Positions 7,172 to 15,853 are shown, numbered from the stretch's first letter. The stretch: DNA of 20,628 bases from an uncultured Oscillospiraceae bacterium (GCA_934527255.1 CAKTAM010000024.1:1-20628); one strand, 5' to 3'. The notes: generated by a model from the sequence alone, not told the origin. Numbers and translations are program-made.

Positions 7172-7189
7172 GCGCGGCCATGGCCGCGC
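7172..7189 (-). repeat. 18-base perfect palindrome upstream of purM
   Basis: GCGCGGCCA followed by its exact reverse complement TGGCCGCGC, about 11 bases upstream of the purM ribosome site in the yfbR-purM intergenic space. It could form a hairpin in the mRNA. No T-run follows, so it is not a terminator. Confidence 0.5.
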
Positions 7190-7268
7190 GGTATGTGTTT
7201 CGGTCTGCAGGTCATAAGCCGCATGGCATGTGAGCGGCGGCGCGTGCCGCCCGCAAAAAGCCGGGCGG

Positions 7269-7904
7269 TCAGCGGCCGGTCAGCTCATCCAGCGTGCAGC
7301 GATAGGCCGGCAGCATGGTCTGTACGAACCAGTCGGCCTCGGGGCACTGCATGGCAGCCAGCGCCTCGGTCTGCTGGCGGCAGGCGGTGTCAAATTCGTT
7401 GTTGCCGCTGGCCTGCTCGGTCAGGCATTTGATAATGGCGCTCAAGCGGTCGGCAGCCTTCAGCAAACGGCGCTCGGTCTCGGTCAGGCCCTCGCCCAGC
7501 AGAGCCGGGCGCAGGGCCGGGCGCAGCGGCTCGGGCAGCATGTCCAGCAGCTCCTTCTGAGCCTGCCGCTCGATCTGGCGGTACGCCTCCTTCATCTCGG
7601 CGCTGCGGTATTTCACCGGGGTGGGCAGATCGCCGGTGATGATCTCGGGCGCATCGTGGTACAGCGCCGCGGCCGCCACACGGTCGGCGCGGGCGTCGCC
7701 GCCAAACAGCACATTGTTGACGCAGCACAGCGTGTGGGCAAGCTGCGCCGTTTCAGCCGTGTGCTCGCTTAAATTTTCCGACCGGGTGCATCGCATCAGG
7801 CTCCAGCGCGGAATGTACCGCATCCGCGACAGCATGGCGTGAAAGGCCGAGGTCTCCGGCTGCTGCGGCGCGGCGCCGCTTTCGGTACAGGGCGTCTTAT
7901 TCAA
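7269..7904 (-). CDS. yfbR: YfbR-type HD-domain 5'-deoxynucleotidase, TTG start
   Basis: A 211-residue HD-superfamily phosphohydrolase that removes phosphate from deoxyribonucleoside 5'-monophosphates in the cytoplasm. Residues match Escherichia coli YfbR with a constant offset of 15: R33-W34 (R18-W19), H48 (H33), H83-D84 (H68-D69), E87 (E72), D92 (D77) and D152 (D137), within LYHDAPEIITGDLPTPVKY. The metal site and specificity residues are therefore complete. The start is a TTG at 7904, eight bases after a perfect AAAGGAGG. The upstream in-frame ATG at 7994 would place the ribosome site inside the gene and add 30 residues unlike the family. It shares a promoter region with the divergent YfhO gene and is followed by purM, giving a small nucleotide-metabolism unit. 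Confidence 0.94.
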   Translation of the reverse strand: MNKTPCTESGAAPQQPETSAFHAMLSRMRYIPRWSLMRCTRSENLSEHTAETAQLAHTLCCVNNVLFGGDARADRVAAAALYHDAPEIITGDLPTPVKYRSAEMKEAYRQIERQAQKELLDMLPEPLRPALRPALLGEGLTETERRLLKAADRLSAIIKCLTEQASGNNEFDTACRQQTEALAAMQCPEADWFVQTMLPAYRCTLDELTGR

Positions 7905-8045
7905 TGCGCATTCCTCCTTTTGCGGGGCTTTGCCCGGCGGCCCGCCGGGCGCCTGAAAAATGAGAAGGGAAGCCGCGCCGCCGTGCGTTTGCAAAGGCAG
8001 AGGACAAGGGCGGACTTCGTCGTTTTTCTGCTGACTGTTTCTATT

Positions 8046-8075
8046 ATTTTATTCCTTTTTCCGGTGCGCGGTCAA
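8046..8075 (-). promoter_or_regulatory. Sigma-A promoter of yfbR-purM
   Basis: On the minus strand TTGACC (8075-8070) and TAAAAT (8051-8046) match the consensus at five of six bases each, with an 18-base spacer. Confidence 0.75.
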
Positions 8076-8083
8076 GTGTTTTA

Positions 8084-8092
8084 TGCTATAAT
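8084..8092 (+). promoter_or_regulatory. Extended -10 promoter of the YfhO-Tex unit
   Basis: A perfect TATAAT (8087-8092) preceded by TG at the extended -10 position (8084-8085). The -35 position (about 8064-8069) has no good match and falls against the -35 box of the leftward promoter, so the two promoters overlap and may compete. Confidence 0.75.
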
Positions 8093-8208
8093 AGAAAATA
8101 GTCTTGCGTTGCCCTGCGGCAGCGCTGCCTGCCGCCCTTTGCCCGGCCTGCGGGCTGCCCGCCCTGCCCGGCTTTCTTTATTCGCAGACGCAAAAAGGAG
8201 GATGTCCC

Positions 8209-10962
8209 ATGCCCATACGACCTGCCCGCCTGCGCGCCTCGCTGGCGCGCACCTTCGGACGCTGCTTTCTGCTGGCCGCCGCCCTTTTTCTGCCCTTTCT
8301 CATCATCGACAAGGGGTTCTTTCTCTATTGCGGCGATTTCAACAGTCAGCAGATTCCCTTCACTTACTATATGGAGGGCCTCATCAAAAACGGCCTGCCC
8401 TCGTACGCCTGGGCGACAGACCTTGGCAGCGGCTTCCTGGAAAGCTACTCGTTTTATCTGCTGGGGTCGCCGTTTTTCTGGCTGGGCTGCCTGCTGCCGC
8501 AGGCGTGGTCGCCTTATCTGATGGTTCCCCTGCTGTGCCTGAAGTTTGCCGTGGCCGGTACCGGCGCGCAGCTGTGGGCGCGGCGCTATACCCGCACCAC
8601 CTATGCCGCCGAGCTGGTGGCGATCCTGTACGCCTTCAGCGGGTTCAGCATCTACAACATCTTCTTTAACCATTTTCTGGATGTCGTTGCCGTTTTTCCG
8701 TTTTTGCTGTGGAGCGTCGACGAATTTTATGAAAACGACCGCCGCGCCGTTTTCCCCCTGATGACGGCGCTGTGCCTGTTTGTCAACTATTTTTTCTTTG
8801 TCGGACAGGTCGTTTTCATTGTGCTGTATTTCTTTTTGCGGGTGCTGGGCGACGACTGGCGGCCCAGCCTGAAAAAGTTCGGCGTGTTTTGTCTGGAGGC
8901 GGTGCTTGGCGTGGGGCTGGCCATGGTGATGGCGCTGCCAAGCGGCCTTTCGGTGCTGCGCAACCCGCGGGTAGACAGCTTTTCCACCGGGCTGGGTATG
9001 CTGTTCTATTGGCGCACCCAGCAGTATCTGGCCATTTTCACCAGCGCTTTCCTGCCGCAGGATCCCTCTTACCTGCCAAACCTTTTCCCGGATTGCTCCA
9101 TCAAATGGACCAGTATGTCGCTGTACCTGCCGCTGACCGGCATGGCCGGTGTGCTCACCTGGCTGAAAAACAACAAAAAGCACACCGTCCGCCGCCTGCT
9201 GCTGACCTGCGTCGTCATTGCGCTGGTGCCGGTGCTGAACGCCGCGTTTTATGCGTTCAACTCCAGCTATTACTGCCGGTGGTACTATCTGCCGCTGCTG
9301 TTTATGGCGCTGGCAACGTCCTGCGCACTGGAGGAAGCCCCCCGCGAGGACTGGCTGCGCAGCACCCGGCTGTGCGGCGCCATTACGGCCGGGTACCTTG
9401 TGTTTGCACTGCTGCCGGATAAAAACAGCGACGGCAGCTTCAAGCTGGGCATTGAGGATGACCCGCTGCGCTTTGCGGGCACGCTGGCGCTGGCGCTGGG
9501 CAGCGTTGCTCTGCTGTACTGGCTGCTGAAGCACTGCCGCTCCCGCGCGGGGCTGCTGCTGCGCATCGCCTCCTTTGCGGCCATGTTCGGGGTCATCACC
9601 GGCATTTACACCGTCGCCTGCGGCAAATTTCCGCAGCGCAGCGGCGATGCCGATTACAAGCTGGAATGCTATGATTACCGGCAGGAGCTGAAAACCTGGC
9701 TGGACAATGCCGACGAAAACTATTACCGCATCGACGCTTACGAAAGCTATATCAACCTGGGGCTTTGGCTGGATCGCAGCTGCCTGCAGTTCTTCAACAG
9801 CACGGTAGATGCCTCCATCATGCAGTTTTACCCCATGGTCGGGGTCAAACGCGATGTCTCCAGCAAGCCGGAGGCCAAGAATTATGCCCTGCGCGGTCTG
9901 CTGAACGTCCGGTATCTGCTGCTGCCCTCCGACCGTCTGGAGGATTTCAACACCGGCGTCAGCCATTCCGACGACTGGAGCTTTGCCGCCGAGATCGGCC
10001 CCTACACCATTCTGGAATACCGCTGCTATGTGCCGTTCGGCACCGCCTATGAATATTATATCACGCAGGAGCAGTACGAATCGCTTTCGGAAGGCAACCG
10101 TGCCAACCTGCTGCTGCGGGCGCTGGTGCTCAACGAGGAGCAGATTGCCCAATACGGCGACCGCCTGCGCCCGCTGTCGGACGCGGGGCTTTCCGTTGCC
10201 ACCTACGCCGCCTATGCCGAGGACTGCAGCGACCGTGCCGCCACGGCCTGCAGCAGCTTTACGGCAAGCGGCAGCGGGTTTGACGCCGTTTTTACGGCAG
10301 ACGCCCCGCAGCTGGTCTTTTTTGCCATTCCGTACAACGATGCCTGGCAGGTGACCGTCAACGGCCAGCCGGTGACGGTGGAAAATGTGGATGATGGGCT
10401 GTGCGCCATTCCCGTAGAGGCGGGCGAAAGCGTCATCCACGCCGAATACCACGCCGTCGGGCTGAAAACCGGGCGCACCGTCTCGCTGGTGTGTGCGGTG
10501 CTTTGGGCCGTTTATGCGCTGGGCTGCGCGGTACTGCGCACCCGACAAAGCCGCGCCGGTCTGCGCTCGCGGCCGCTGCCGCTGCTGGATCTGACCCCTG
10601 CCGAGGAGGCCGACGCGCTGCCCGCCTGGCTGCCGCCCGACCCGCCGAAGCCTGCCGACACCGTGCAGGAGGCCGATGCAAAAGCGCCCTGCGCGCAGGC
10701 AGGCCCTGCCGATGCCGTGCCGACAGACACCGACGCCTTGCAGACTGCCGATGACGCACCCGCTATGCAGGAGGCTGCGCACACCGGGGAAGCCGCACCT
10801 GCGGCCGCCCCGACCGCAGAGGGCTGCACACCGCTGCCGACAGCCGATACTTCGGCCCCGGATGCTGCGGCTGGCCCGGCAGACCCGACGGCGCACGCTG
10901 CCCCGCAGCCGGAGGGCGATGACACGGCCGCCCGCCCGAACGGCGATAACGCCCCTATGTAA
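8209..10962 (+). CDS. YfhO-family multi-pass membrane protein with long C-terminal tail
   Basis: A 917-residue protein of the YfhO family (polytopic, GT-C-like). The first membrane segment (about residues 17-35) is followed by CGDFNSQQIPF with an Asp at position 43 in the first outer loop, where GT-C enzymes have their catalytic Asp. Many more hydrophobic segments follow to about residue 500, then a large probably extracytoplasmic region with Tyr-rich segments (for example YDYRQELKTWLDNADENYYR), and a last membrane helix at about 755-775. In other Firmicutes YfhO acts in sugar decoration of the envelope, including lipoteichoic acid; the substrate here is unknown. After the last helix an Ala/Pro/Asp/Thr-rich tail of about 135 residues is predicted, unusual for the family. 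The ATG at 8209 was chosen because AAAAAGGAGG ends 7 bases before it; the in-frame ATG at 8104 lies right after the promoter. Tex follows after 18 bases. Confidence 0.87.
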   Translation: MPIRPARLRASLARTFGRCFLLAAALFLPFLIIDKGFFLYCGDFNSQQIPFTYYMEGLIKNGLPSYAWATDLGSGFLESYSFYLLGSPFFWLGCLLPQAWSPYLMVPLLCLKFAVAGTGAQLWARRYTRTTYAAELVAILYAFSGFSIYNIFFNHFLDVVAVFPFLLWSVDEFYENDRRAVFPLMTALCLFVNYFFFVGQVVFIVLYFFLRVLGDDWRPSLKKFGVFCLEAVLGVGLAMVMALPSGLSVLRNPRVDSFSTGLGMLFYWRTQQYLAIFTSAFLPQDPSYLPNLFPDCSIKWTSMSLYLPLTGMAGVLTWLKNNKKHTVRRLLLTCVVIALVPVLNAAFYAFNSSYYCRWYYLPLLFMALATSCALEEAPREDWLRSTRLCGAITAGYLVFALLPDKNSDGSFKLGIEDDPLRFAGTLALALGSVALLYWLLKHCRSRAGLLLRIASFAAMFGVITGIYTVACGKFPQRSGDADYKLECYDYRQELKTWLDNADENYYRIDAYESYINLGLWLDRSCLQFFNSTVDASIMQFYPMVGVKRDVSSKPEAKNYALRGLLNVRYLLLPSDRLEDFNTGVSHSDDWSFAAEIGPYTILEYRCYVPFGTAYEYYITQEQYESLSEGNRANLLLRALVLNEEQIAQYGDRLRPLSDAGLSVATYAAYAEDCSDRAATACSSFTASGSGFDAVFTADAPQLVFFAIPYNDAWQVTVNGQPVTVENVDDGLCAIPVEAGESVIHAEYHAVGLKTGRTVSLVCAVLWAVYALGCAVLRTRQSRAGLRSRPLPLLDLTPAEEADALPAWLPPDPPKPADTVQEADAKAPCAQAGPADAVPTDTDALQTADDAPAMQEAAHTGEAAPAAAPTAEGCTPLPTADTSAPDAAAGPADPTAHAAPQPEGDDTAARPNGDNAPM

Positions 10963-10980
10963 TGCATGGAAAGGAACCCT

Positions 10981-13146
10981 ATGGAACTGATAAACACGCT
11001 GGCCGCCGAGCTGTCGCTGACCCCCGCCGTTGTCGAAGGCACGGTACGCCTGATCGACGAAGGCAACACCATCCCCTTTATCGCCCGCTACCGCAAGGAG
11101 GTCACCGGCAGCATGGATGACCAGCTGCTGCGCCGGCTGGCGGATCGGCTGGCGTATCTGCGCAGCCTGCAGCAGCGTCGGCAGGAGGTCAGCGCTGCCA
11201 TTGCCGAACAGGAAAAGCTGACGCCGCAGATCACCGAGGCGCTGGAAAAGGCCCGCTCACTGGCCGAGGTGGAGGATATTTACCGGCCGTTTCGCCCCAA
11301 GCGGCGTACCCGTGCCGGAATTGCCCGTGCACGCGGGCTGGAACCGCTGGCCGATGCCATCGCCGCCCAGAAGGACCGCACCTACCCGCTGGAGCTGGCC
11401 GACGCCTTTATCGACCCAGAAAAGGAGGTGCCCGACGCCGAAAGCGCCGTGGCAGGCGCAAAGGATATTCTGGCCGAGGCCATCAGCGACGACGCGGCCA
11501 TTCGCGCCGCGCTGCGCCGCCTGTACCAGAGCAGCGCCATGGTGGTTTCCAAAGCGGCGCGCGACGAGGACAGCGTTTACGCCAACTATTATGAATATTC
11601 CGAGCCGGTGGCCCGCATTGCCGGGCACCGCGTGCTGGCGCTGGATCGAGGCGAGCGTGAAGGCTTTCTGAAGGTTTCCGTTGTGCCGGATGCCGAGCGC
11701 GCCATGGCTGCCATCACCCGCGCGGTGATCCATGCGGATAACGCCTGTGCCGACGCCGTGCGCGAAGCTGCGCAGGATGCGTATGACCGGCTGATCCATC
11801 CCAGTCTGGAGCGGGAGATCCGCGCCGACCTGACCGCCCGCGCCGCCGAGGGGGCCATCAAGGTGTTTGGCGACAACCTGCGGCAGCTGCTGCTGCAGCC
11901 GCCCATCAAGGGCAAGGTCGCGCTGGGGCTGGATCCGGGATACCGTATGGGCTGCAAAACGGCCGTGATCGACCCCACCGGCAAGGTGCTGGCAACGGCC
12001 GTCATCTTTCCCGTGCCGGAATTCAAGCGGGTGGCCGAAGCCAAGCGCACCGTCAAAAGGCTGATCGAGACCTACGGCGTGGAGATCATCGCCATTGGCA
12101 ACGGCACCGCCAGCCGCGAGACCGAGCAGTTTGCCGCCGAGGTCATTCACGAGCTGTCACGCCCGGTCAGCTATATGGTCGTCAGCGAGGCGGGGGCCAG
12201 CGTCTATTCCGCCACCAAGCTGGCGGCGGAGGAATTTCCACAGTATGATGTCAACCTGCGCAGCGCCATCAGCATTGCGCGCCGCCTGCAGGATCCTCTG
12301 GCCGAGCTGGTCAAAATTCCGCCGGAGGCCGTCGGCGTGGGGCAGTACCAGCATGATATGCCCAAGGCCCGGCTGAGCGCCGCCCTGGCAGGCGTGGTGG
12401 AGGACTGCGTGAACACCGTCGGCGTTGATTTGAACACCGCCAGCCCCAGCCTGCTGCAGAACGTGGTGGGCGTCAACGCGGCCATTGCCAAAAACATTGT
12501 GGCCCTGCGTGAGCAGCAGGGCGCGTTTACCAGCCGCCGCCAGCTGTTGAAGGTGCCGAAGCTTGGGCCAAAGGCCTTTGAGCAATGCGCCGGTTTTCTG
12601 CGTGTACCCGGCGGGGAAAACCCGCTGGATGCCACGGCCGTGCACCCGGAAAGCTATGCGGCCACCGAAAAGCTGCTGACGCTGTGCGGGCACACCGCGG
12701 CCGACATTGGCACCCCTGCCCTGCAAGAGCTGAAGGCCCGCGTTGAGGCGGCTGGCCTGCCGCAGATAGCCGCCGCCGTGGGGGTGGGCGTGCCCACCCT
12801 GCAGGATATTCTGGCCGAGCTGCTGCGCCCCGGGCGCGATATGCGTGACGAGCTGCCCCCGCCGCTGTTGCGCACCGATGTGATGGGCATGGAGGATCTG
12901 AAGCCCGGCATGCAGCTGAAGGGCACGGTGCGCAACGTCATTGATTTTGGCGCGTTTGTGGATATCGGCGTGCATCAGGACGGTCTGGTGCACATCAGCC
13001 AGATCTGCAGCCGCTATATCAAGCACCCCGGCGAGGTGCTGAAGGTGGGCGATGTGGTGACGGTCTGGGTCATGAAGGTGGATGCCGCCAAAAAGCGCAT
13101 CAGCCTGACCATGAAGCCGGAAAACGCCGGGAACGCCCATGCCTGA
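10981..13146 (+). CDS. tex: Tex family RNA-binding transcription accessory protein
   Basis: A 721-residue Tex (YdcI-type) protein, normal length, cytoplasmic. It binds nucleic acid and is thought to act on transcription or RNA turnover; its exact role is not settled. Domains in order: the N-terminal helical Tex domain with GNTIPFIARYRKEVTGSMDD (about residues 28-47), a YqgF/RNase H-like domain beginning VALGLDPGYRMGCKTAV (about 313), a helix-hairpin-helix domain (VGVDLNTASPSLLQNVVGV, from about 480, through LKVPKLGPKAFEQCAGFLR), and a C-terminal S1 domain (about 641-713, with GTVRNVIDFGAFVDIGVHQD and GLVHISQI). The upstream ATG at 10966 has no ribosome site, whereas AAAGGAA lies just before the ATG at 10981, which also fits the family N-terminus. 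It is probably co-transcribed with the YfhO gene. Confidence 0.97.
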   Translation: MELINTLAAELSLTPAVVEGTVRLIDEGNTIPFIARYRKEVTGSMDDQLLRRLADRLAYLRSLQQRRQEVSAAIAEQEKLTPQITEALEKARSLAEVEDIYRPFRPKRRTRAGIARARGLEPLADAIAAQKDRTYPLELADAFIDPEKEVPDAESAVAGAKDILAEAISDDAAIRAALRRLYQSSAMVVSKAARDEDSVYANYYEYSEPVARIAGHRVLALDRGEREGFLKVSVVPDAERAMAAITRAVIHADNACADAVREAAQDAYDRLIHPSLEREIRADLTARAAEGAIKVFGDNLRQLLLQPPIKGKVALGLDPGYRMGCKTAVIDPTGKVLATAVIFPVPEFKRVAEAKRTVKRLIETYGVEIIAIGNGTASRETEQFAAEVIHELSRPVSYMVVSEAGASVYSATKLAAEEFPQYDVNLRSAISIARRLQDPLAELVKIPPEAVGVGQYQHDMPKARLSAALAGVVEDCVNTVGVDLNTASPSLLQNVVGVNAAIAKNIVALREQQGAFTSRRQLLKVPKLGPKAFEQCAGFLRVPGGENPLDATAVHPESYAATEKLLTLCGHTAADIGTPALQELKARVEAAGLPQIAAAVGVGVPTLQDILAELLRPGRDMRDELPPPLLRTDVMGMEDLKPGMQLKGTVRNVIDFGAFVDIGVHQDGLVHISQICSRYIKHPGEVLKVGDVVTVWVMKVDAAKKRISLTMKPENAGNAHA

Positions 13147-13296
13147 GCCGCACGCTGTCCCCTGTCCCACCGGGCAACCGCCCTCTTTGAAATCGGCGGC
13201 GTGCCGTGCAAAGCGTTGTTTTTTCCGTCCGTTTTGCGCCTGTCGCCCCTGGGCAGCGGCGCTTGGCTGCTATAGAAACACAAAGGAGAAATTTGT

Positions 13297-13482
13297 ATGG
13301 CCAAAGCATCGGATCGTTTTGAGAAAATCTATGTACAGGGCGCTCTTTCCACCACCGAGATCTGGGTAGACAAGGAGACCAGCGTGCAGTACCTGTTTCA
13401 CGCCAGCGGCTATGCCGGAGGGCTGACCCCGCTGTTGGATGCCGAGGGCAAGCCGATCATCGCACCGCTGCAGGGCGATTGA
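13297..13482 (+). CDS. DUF6440-family small protein
   Basis: A 61-residue protein matching the short DUF6440 pattern: an N-terminal RFEKIY, then STTEIWVDKETSVQYLFH and SGYAGGLTPLLDAEGKPI. It has no signal peptide or membrane segment, so it is probably cytoplasmic. Function is unknown for the family. A clear AAAGGAG ribosome site is 8 bases before the ATG. It follows Tex after 150 bases without a convincing promoter or terminator, so it may ride on the same transcript. A strong bidirectional terminator lies 84 bases downstream. Confidence 0.82.
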   Translation: MAKASDRFEKIYVQGALSTTEIWVDKETSVQYLFHASGYAGGLTPLLDAEGKPIIAPLQGD

Positions 13483-13565
13483 GTCGAACACCACCTGCTG
13501 TCCCATCGGCCGTGCGCCGCGGTGCGAAGACGCGCCGCGGGCAGGCCCTGCCTTTCTCCATCCGT

Positions 13566-13609
13566 AAAAAACGCCTTACGCTGCCGGTTTTGCAGCGCAA
13601 GGCGTTTTT
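13566..13609. terminator. Bidirectional Rho-independent terminator
   Basis: Arms AAAAAACGCCTT (13566-13577) and AAGGCGTTTTT (13599-13609) pair. Inside, after one A-C mismatch, CGCTGC (13579-13584) pairs with GCAGCG (13592-13597). T-runs are present on both strands, so it can end both the plus-strand DUF6440 transcript and the convergent minus-strand redox operon. Confidence 0.92.
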
Positions 13610-13779
13610 CGTTTGGAGAATTTTCTTTTTGGTATTCGAGCTTTGCGCCGACCGCTGCTTTCGCAGGCGCCAGCCGTCCCGGCATGCCCGCCGCCCCCAT
13701 ATGGCGGCGAATGCAGCCGTACGGCTTTTTATCCTTTGCTTTGGCAGCGCACCGCACGCCGCATGTTTCAAAACATGCT
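13610..13779. other. 3' untranslated stretch of the redox operon
   Basis: About 170 bases between the stop of the FAD protein gene and the shared terminator. It contains a perfect 8-bp hairpin GCATGTTT-CA-AAACATGC (13761-13778) two bases past the stop codon. No gene is seen. Confidence 0.5.
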
Positions 13780-15795
13780 TCAATACACGCCGCCCGTCTC
13801 ACGATAGGCGCGCCAGACGTTTTCAAAAAAGAGGTCATCCTGTGGAATGGGGCGAACCGGCCGCCAAACGGCGCGGCAGTCGCCGCCGTTCCACCAGAGC
13901 TCCTGCACCTGCCGCTCGTCCGGGCGCGGCGCGCCGTCGGGGGCGGGCGGCTCCGGCCGGTAAGCGCAGCCCAGCAGCCGAAGCCCATCGGCCGCCGCAT
14001 CAGGCGCGGCAACCAAAGCGCTGCCGCGCGAGGGCAGCCCCCGCTGCACATAATCCGCCATGGCAGCCAGCACCGCGTACTGACACACCAGCACCTGCCG
14101 CAGCCGGTACAATGTTTTTCGCTCGTCGTCATGGGCCACCGCCAGCTGCGGCAGCCCCGCTAACGCCTCCCGGGTCTGCTGCAGCGCCCGGCTCAGGGCC
14201 TCCGGCTGCCGCAGAATGCCCGCCGCGCGGCTCATCCGCGCACGGGCCGCCGCCAGTGCCCCGGCCGGATGCTGCGCCCCTGCGGCGGCCGCATTGCGGC
14301 GCACCGCCTCATCCAGCTGCAGGCACTGCCCCAGCGCCGGGGCCAGCAGCGCCGCCGCCTGCTGCGGCGTGGGCGTTTCCAGCACGGCACGGCGGGCAAG
14401 AATGTACTGCGCCGCGCGCAAAGCCCCCACCTGTCCGGCATTCAGTGCGCTGCCGCCGGGGCGGCGCACGCCATGGGTCGCCGCCGCCTCGCCGATGCAG
14501 AACAGGCCCGACACCCCTGTGCGGTACCAGAGATCCACCCCAATACCGCCGTTGTGATGCTGCGCACAGACGCCGATCTCCAGCGGCTGCACGGATAGAT
14601 CGACCCCATGCTCGGCATAAAAAGCGGCCGCCGGGGCGTTCATATGCGCCAAGCGGGCAAACGGGCCGGGCAGACAGGCCCCCGCCGCCCGCAGGTAGGC
14701 TGCCGCCTCGGGCTGCAGGGCCTGCCAGTTGACCGGGCCGCAAAGCTCACGGGTAAAATCCAGATAAACGCGGCGGCCGCGCTGCTGCTCGCGCAGGACG
14801 GCAAGGTCAATGCGGCTGCTGCCTCCGGGGCCGGTGCGCCGCGCATCAAACGGCCACTGATAGCCCTTGAAAAACACAGCGGAAAGCAGCGCATTCTTAT
14901 CCGCAAACCAGCCGTCGGCCACGGCCTCCTGCAAAAAGTCATAGGTGTTTCCGGCTTCATCCACACTGAAAAAGCGCGGCAGCGCCTGCATATAGGTGCC
15001 GCTGACATTCCACCGCGGGGCCAGGCTGGCCAGCCCGAACTGCCATTCGGTCAGGTTTTTGCCAGCCGCGCCAGCCTCCAGCGCCAGCCCGGCGGCCCCC
15101 GTCTGGCCCGCCGGGTAAACGCTATGCTGCCAGATATCCGCCGGGCCGCCCGTCGCCAGCACCAGACTGCGGCACAGGCAGGCGCAGTATTCGCCCGCCC
15201 GGTTCAGACAAAGCACGCCGATCGACGGCGCTTCGCCGTCATCTGCCCACGGGGCCGCACCGCCGGTCTGCTGCGGCGTCAGCAGGCGGATGGCCTGCCA
15301 GCCCTCCTGCACCTGCACATGGGCGGCGCGGGCGGCCGCCTCCAGCTGCTGCGTCATAGCGCGGGAGGTGTACGGCCCCACGCTGGAGGCGCGGCCCGCC
15401 GGGTCATGATCGGTCTTATAGCCCACGGCGCGGCCGTACCGGTCGCCGGGGAACGGCACGCCCAGCTCGCTTAAGGCATAAAAGCACCGGGCGGAAAGCG
15501 CCGCCTCGCACAGGGCAAGATCGCCGTCGGCCGCGCCGCCGTCAAACAGATCCTGCGCCATGGCCTCCACACTGTCCGGCGCGCCCACCGCGCCCAGCCG
15601 GTAATAGGTCTGCTTATCCGAACCGGCATTGCGGCTGGTGCCTGCCTGCGGGTCGTCGCACAGCAAAACGGTTTCCGTCTGCCGGGCCAACCGCCAGGCG
15701 GCCGCCCAGCCCGCCGCGCCGCCGCCCAGCACCGCCGTACGGCACAAAAGCACCGGCAGCTGTCGGCCGCACACGGTCAGCGTTGTGTATTGCAT
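13780..15795 (-). CDS. FAD-dependent oxidoreductase, fumarate reductase/SdhA-like
   Basis: A 671-residue flavoprotein of the FAD-binding 2 (fumarate reductase/succinate dehydrogenase flavoprotein) superfamily. It has the N-terminal Rossmann signature AVLGGGAAGWAAAWRLA (about 21-37; GxGxxG as G24, G26, G29), then GSDKQTYYRLG and GYKTDHDPAGRASSVGPYTS, which are typical of a Clostridia subfamily. Further on are LVLATGG, AQHHNGGIGVD (the counterpart of the GGI motif near the substrate site) and GLFCIGEAAATHGVRRPGGS, then ALNAGQVGALRAAQ. The last 200 residues look like the helical SdhA C-terminal domain. No signal peptide or flavinylation motif is visible, so it is probably cytoplasmic. The reaction and substrate are unknown. 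The ATG at 15795 has AGGAGGA five bases upstream; the earlier in-frame ATG at 15858 lies inside the end of the SDR gene. Last gene of the four-gene cluster. Confidence 0.85.
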   Translation of the reverse strand: MQYTTLTVCGRQLPVLLCRTAVLGGGAAGWAAAWRLARQTETVLLCDDPQAGTSRNAGSDKQTYYRLGAVGAPDSVEAMAQDLFDGGAADGDLALCEAALSARCFYALSELGVPFPGDRYGRAVGYKTDHDPAGRASSVGPYTSRAMTQQLEAAARAAHVQVQEGWQAIRLLTPQQTGGAAPWADDGEAPSIGVLCLNRAGEYCACLCRSLVLATGGPADIWQHSVYPAGQTGAAGLALEAGAAGKNLTEWQFGLASLAPRWNVSGTYMQALPRFFSVDEAGNTYDFLQEAVADGWFADKNALLSAVFFKGYQWPFDARRTGPGGSSRIDLAVLREQQRGRRVYLDFTRELCGPVNWQALQPEAAAYLRAAGACLPGPFARLAHMNAPAAAFYAEHGVDLSVQPLEIGVCAQHHNGGIGVDLWYRTGVSGLFCIGEAAATHGVRRPGGSALNAGQVGALRAAQYILARRAVLETPTPQQAAALLAPALGQCLQLDEAVRRNAAAAGAQHPAGALAAARARMSRAAGILRQPEALSRALQQTREALAGLPQLAVAHDDERKTLYRLRQVLVCQYAVLAAMADYVQRGLPSRGSALVAAPDAAADGLRLLGCAYRPEPPAPDGAPRPDERQVQELWWNGGDCRAVWRPVRPIPQDDLFFENVWRAYRETGGVY

Positions 15796-15834
15796 AGGCG
15801 TCCTCCTGTTGCTCTCCGGTCGTTTTTCATCCGC

Positions 15835-15853
15835 CGCCCCGCATGGCGGGGCG
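15835..15853 (-). repeat. GC hairpin between the SDR and FAD genes
   Basis: Arms CGCCCCGC (15835-15842) and GCGGGGCG (15846-15853) with a 3-base loop in the 59-base intergenic gap, directly after the SDR stop codon. No T-run follows, so an RNA stabiliser or partial attenuator is possible. Confidence 0.5.

Larger units (their letters stand above)
7905..8208. other. 304-base divergent intergenic region
   Basis: Contains leaders of about 135 bases leftward (to yfbR) and about 110 bases rightward (to the YfhO gene), with overlapping divergent promoters at 8046-8092. The leftward leader has a 9-bp GC hairpin (7932-7940 with 7942-7950, GCCCGGCGG/CCGCCGGGC) 11 bases upstream of the yfbR ribosome site. 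The rightward leader has a hairpin GCGGCAG/CTGCCGC (8116-8122 with 8129-8135). No gene seen. Confidence 0.65.

Noticed and set aside
8086..10896. Very long open frame on the minus strand opposite the YfhO gene
   Set aside because: It mirrors the codon pattern of the real gene in GC-rich DNA, is rich in Arg/Gln/Ala/Gly/His and has no family resemblance. The plus-strand protein has membrane segments, a ribosome site and a promoter.
13271..13276. TATAGA upstream of the DUF6440 gene as a -10 box
   Set aside because: It would start transcription inside the ribosome binding site and has no -35 partner at 16-18 bases.
13715..13730. AGCCGTACGGCT followed by TTTTT on the plus strand as a terminator
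   Set aside because: The stem would be only four base pairs with a four-base loop, and a far stronger terminator already lies upstream at 13566-13609.
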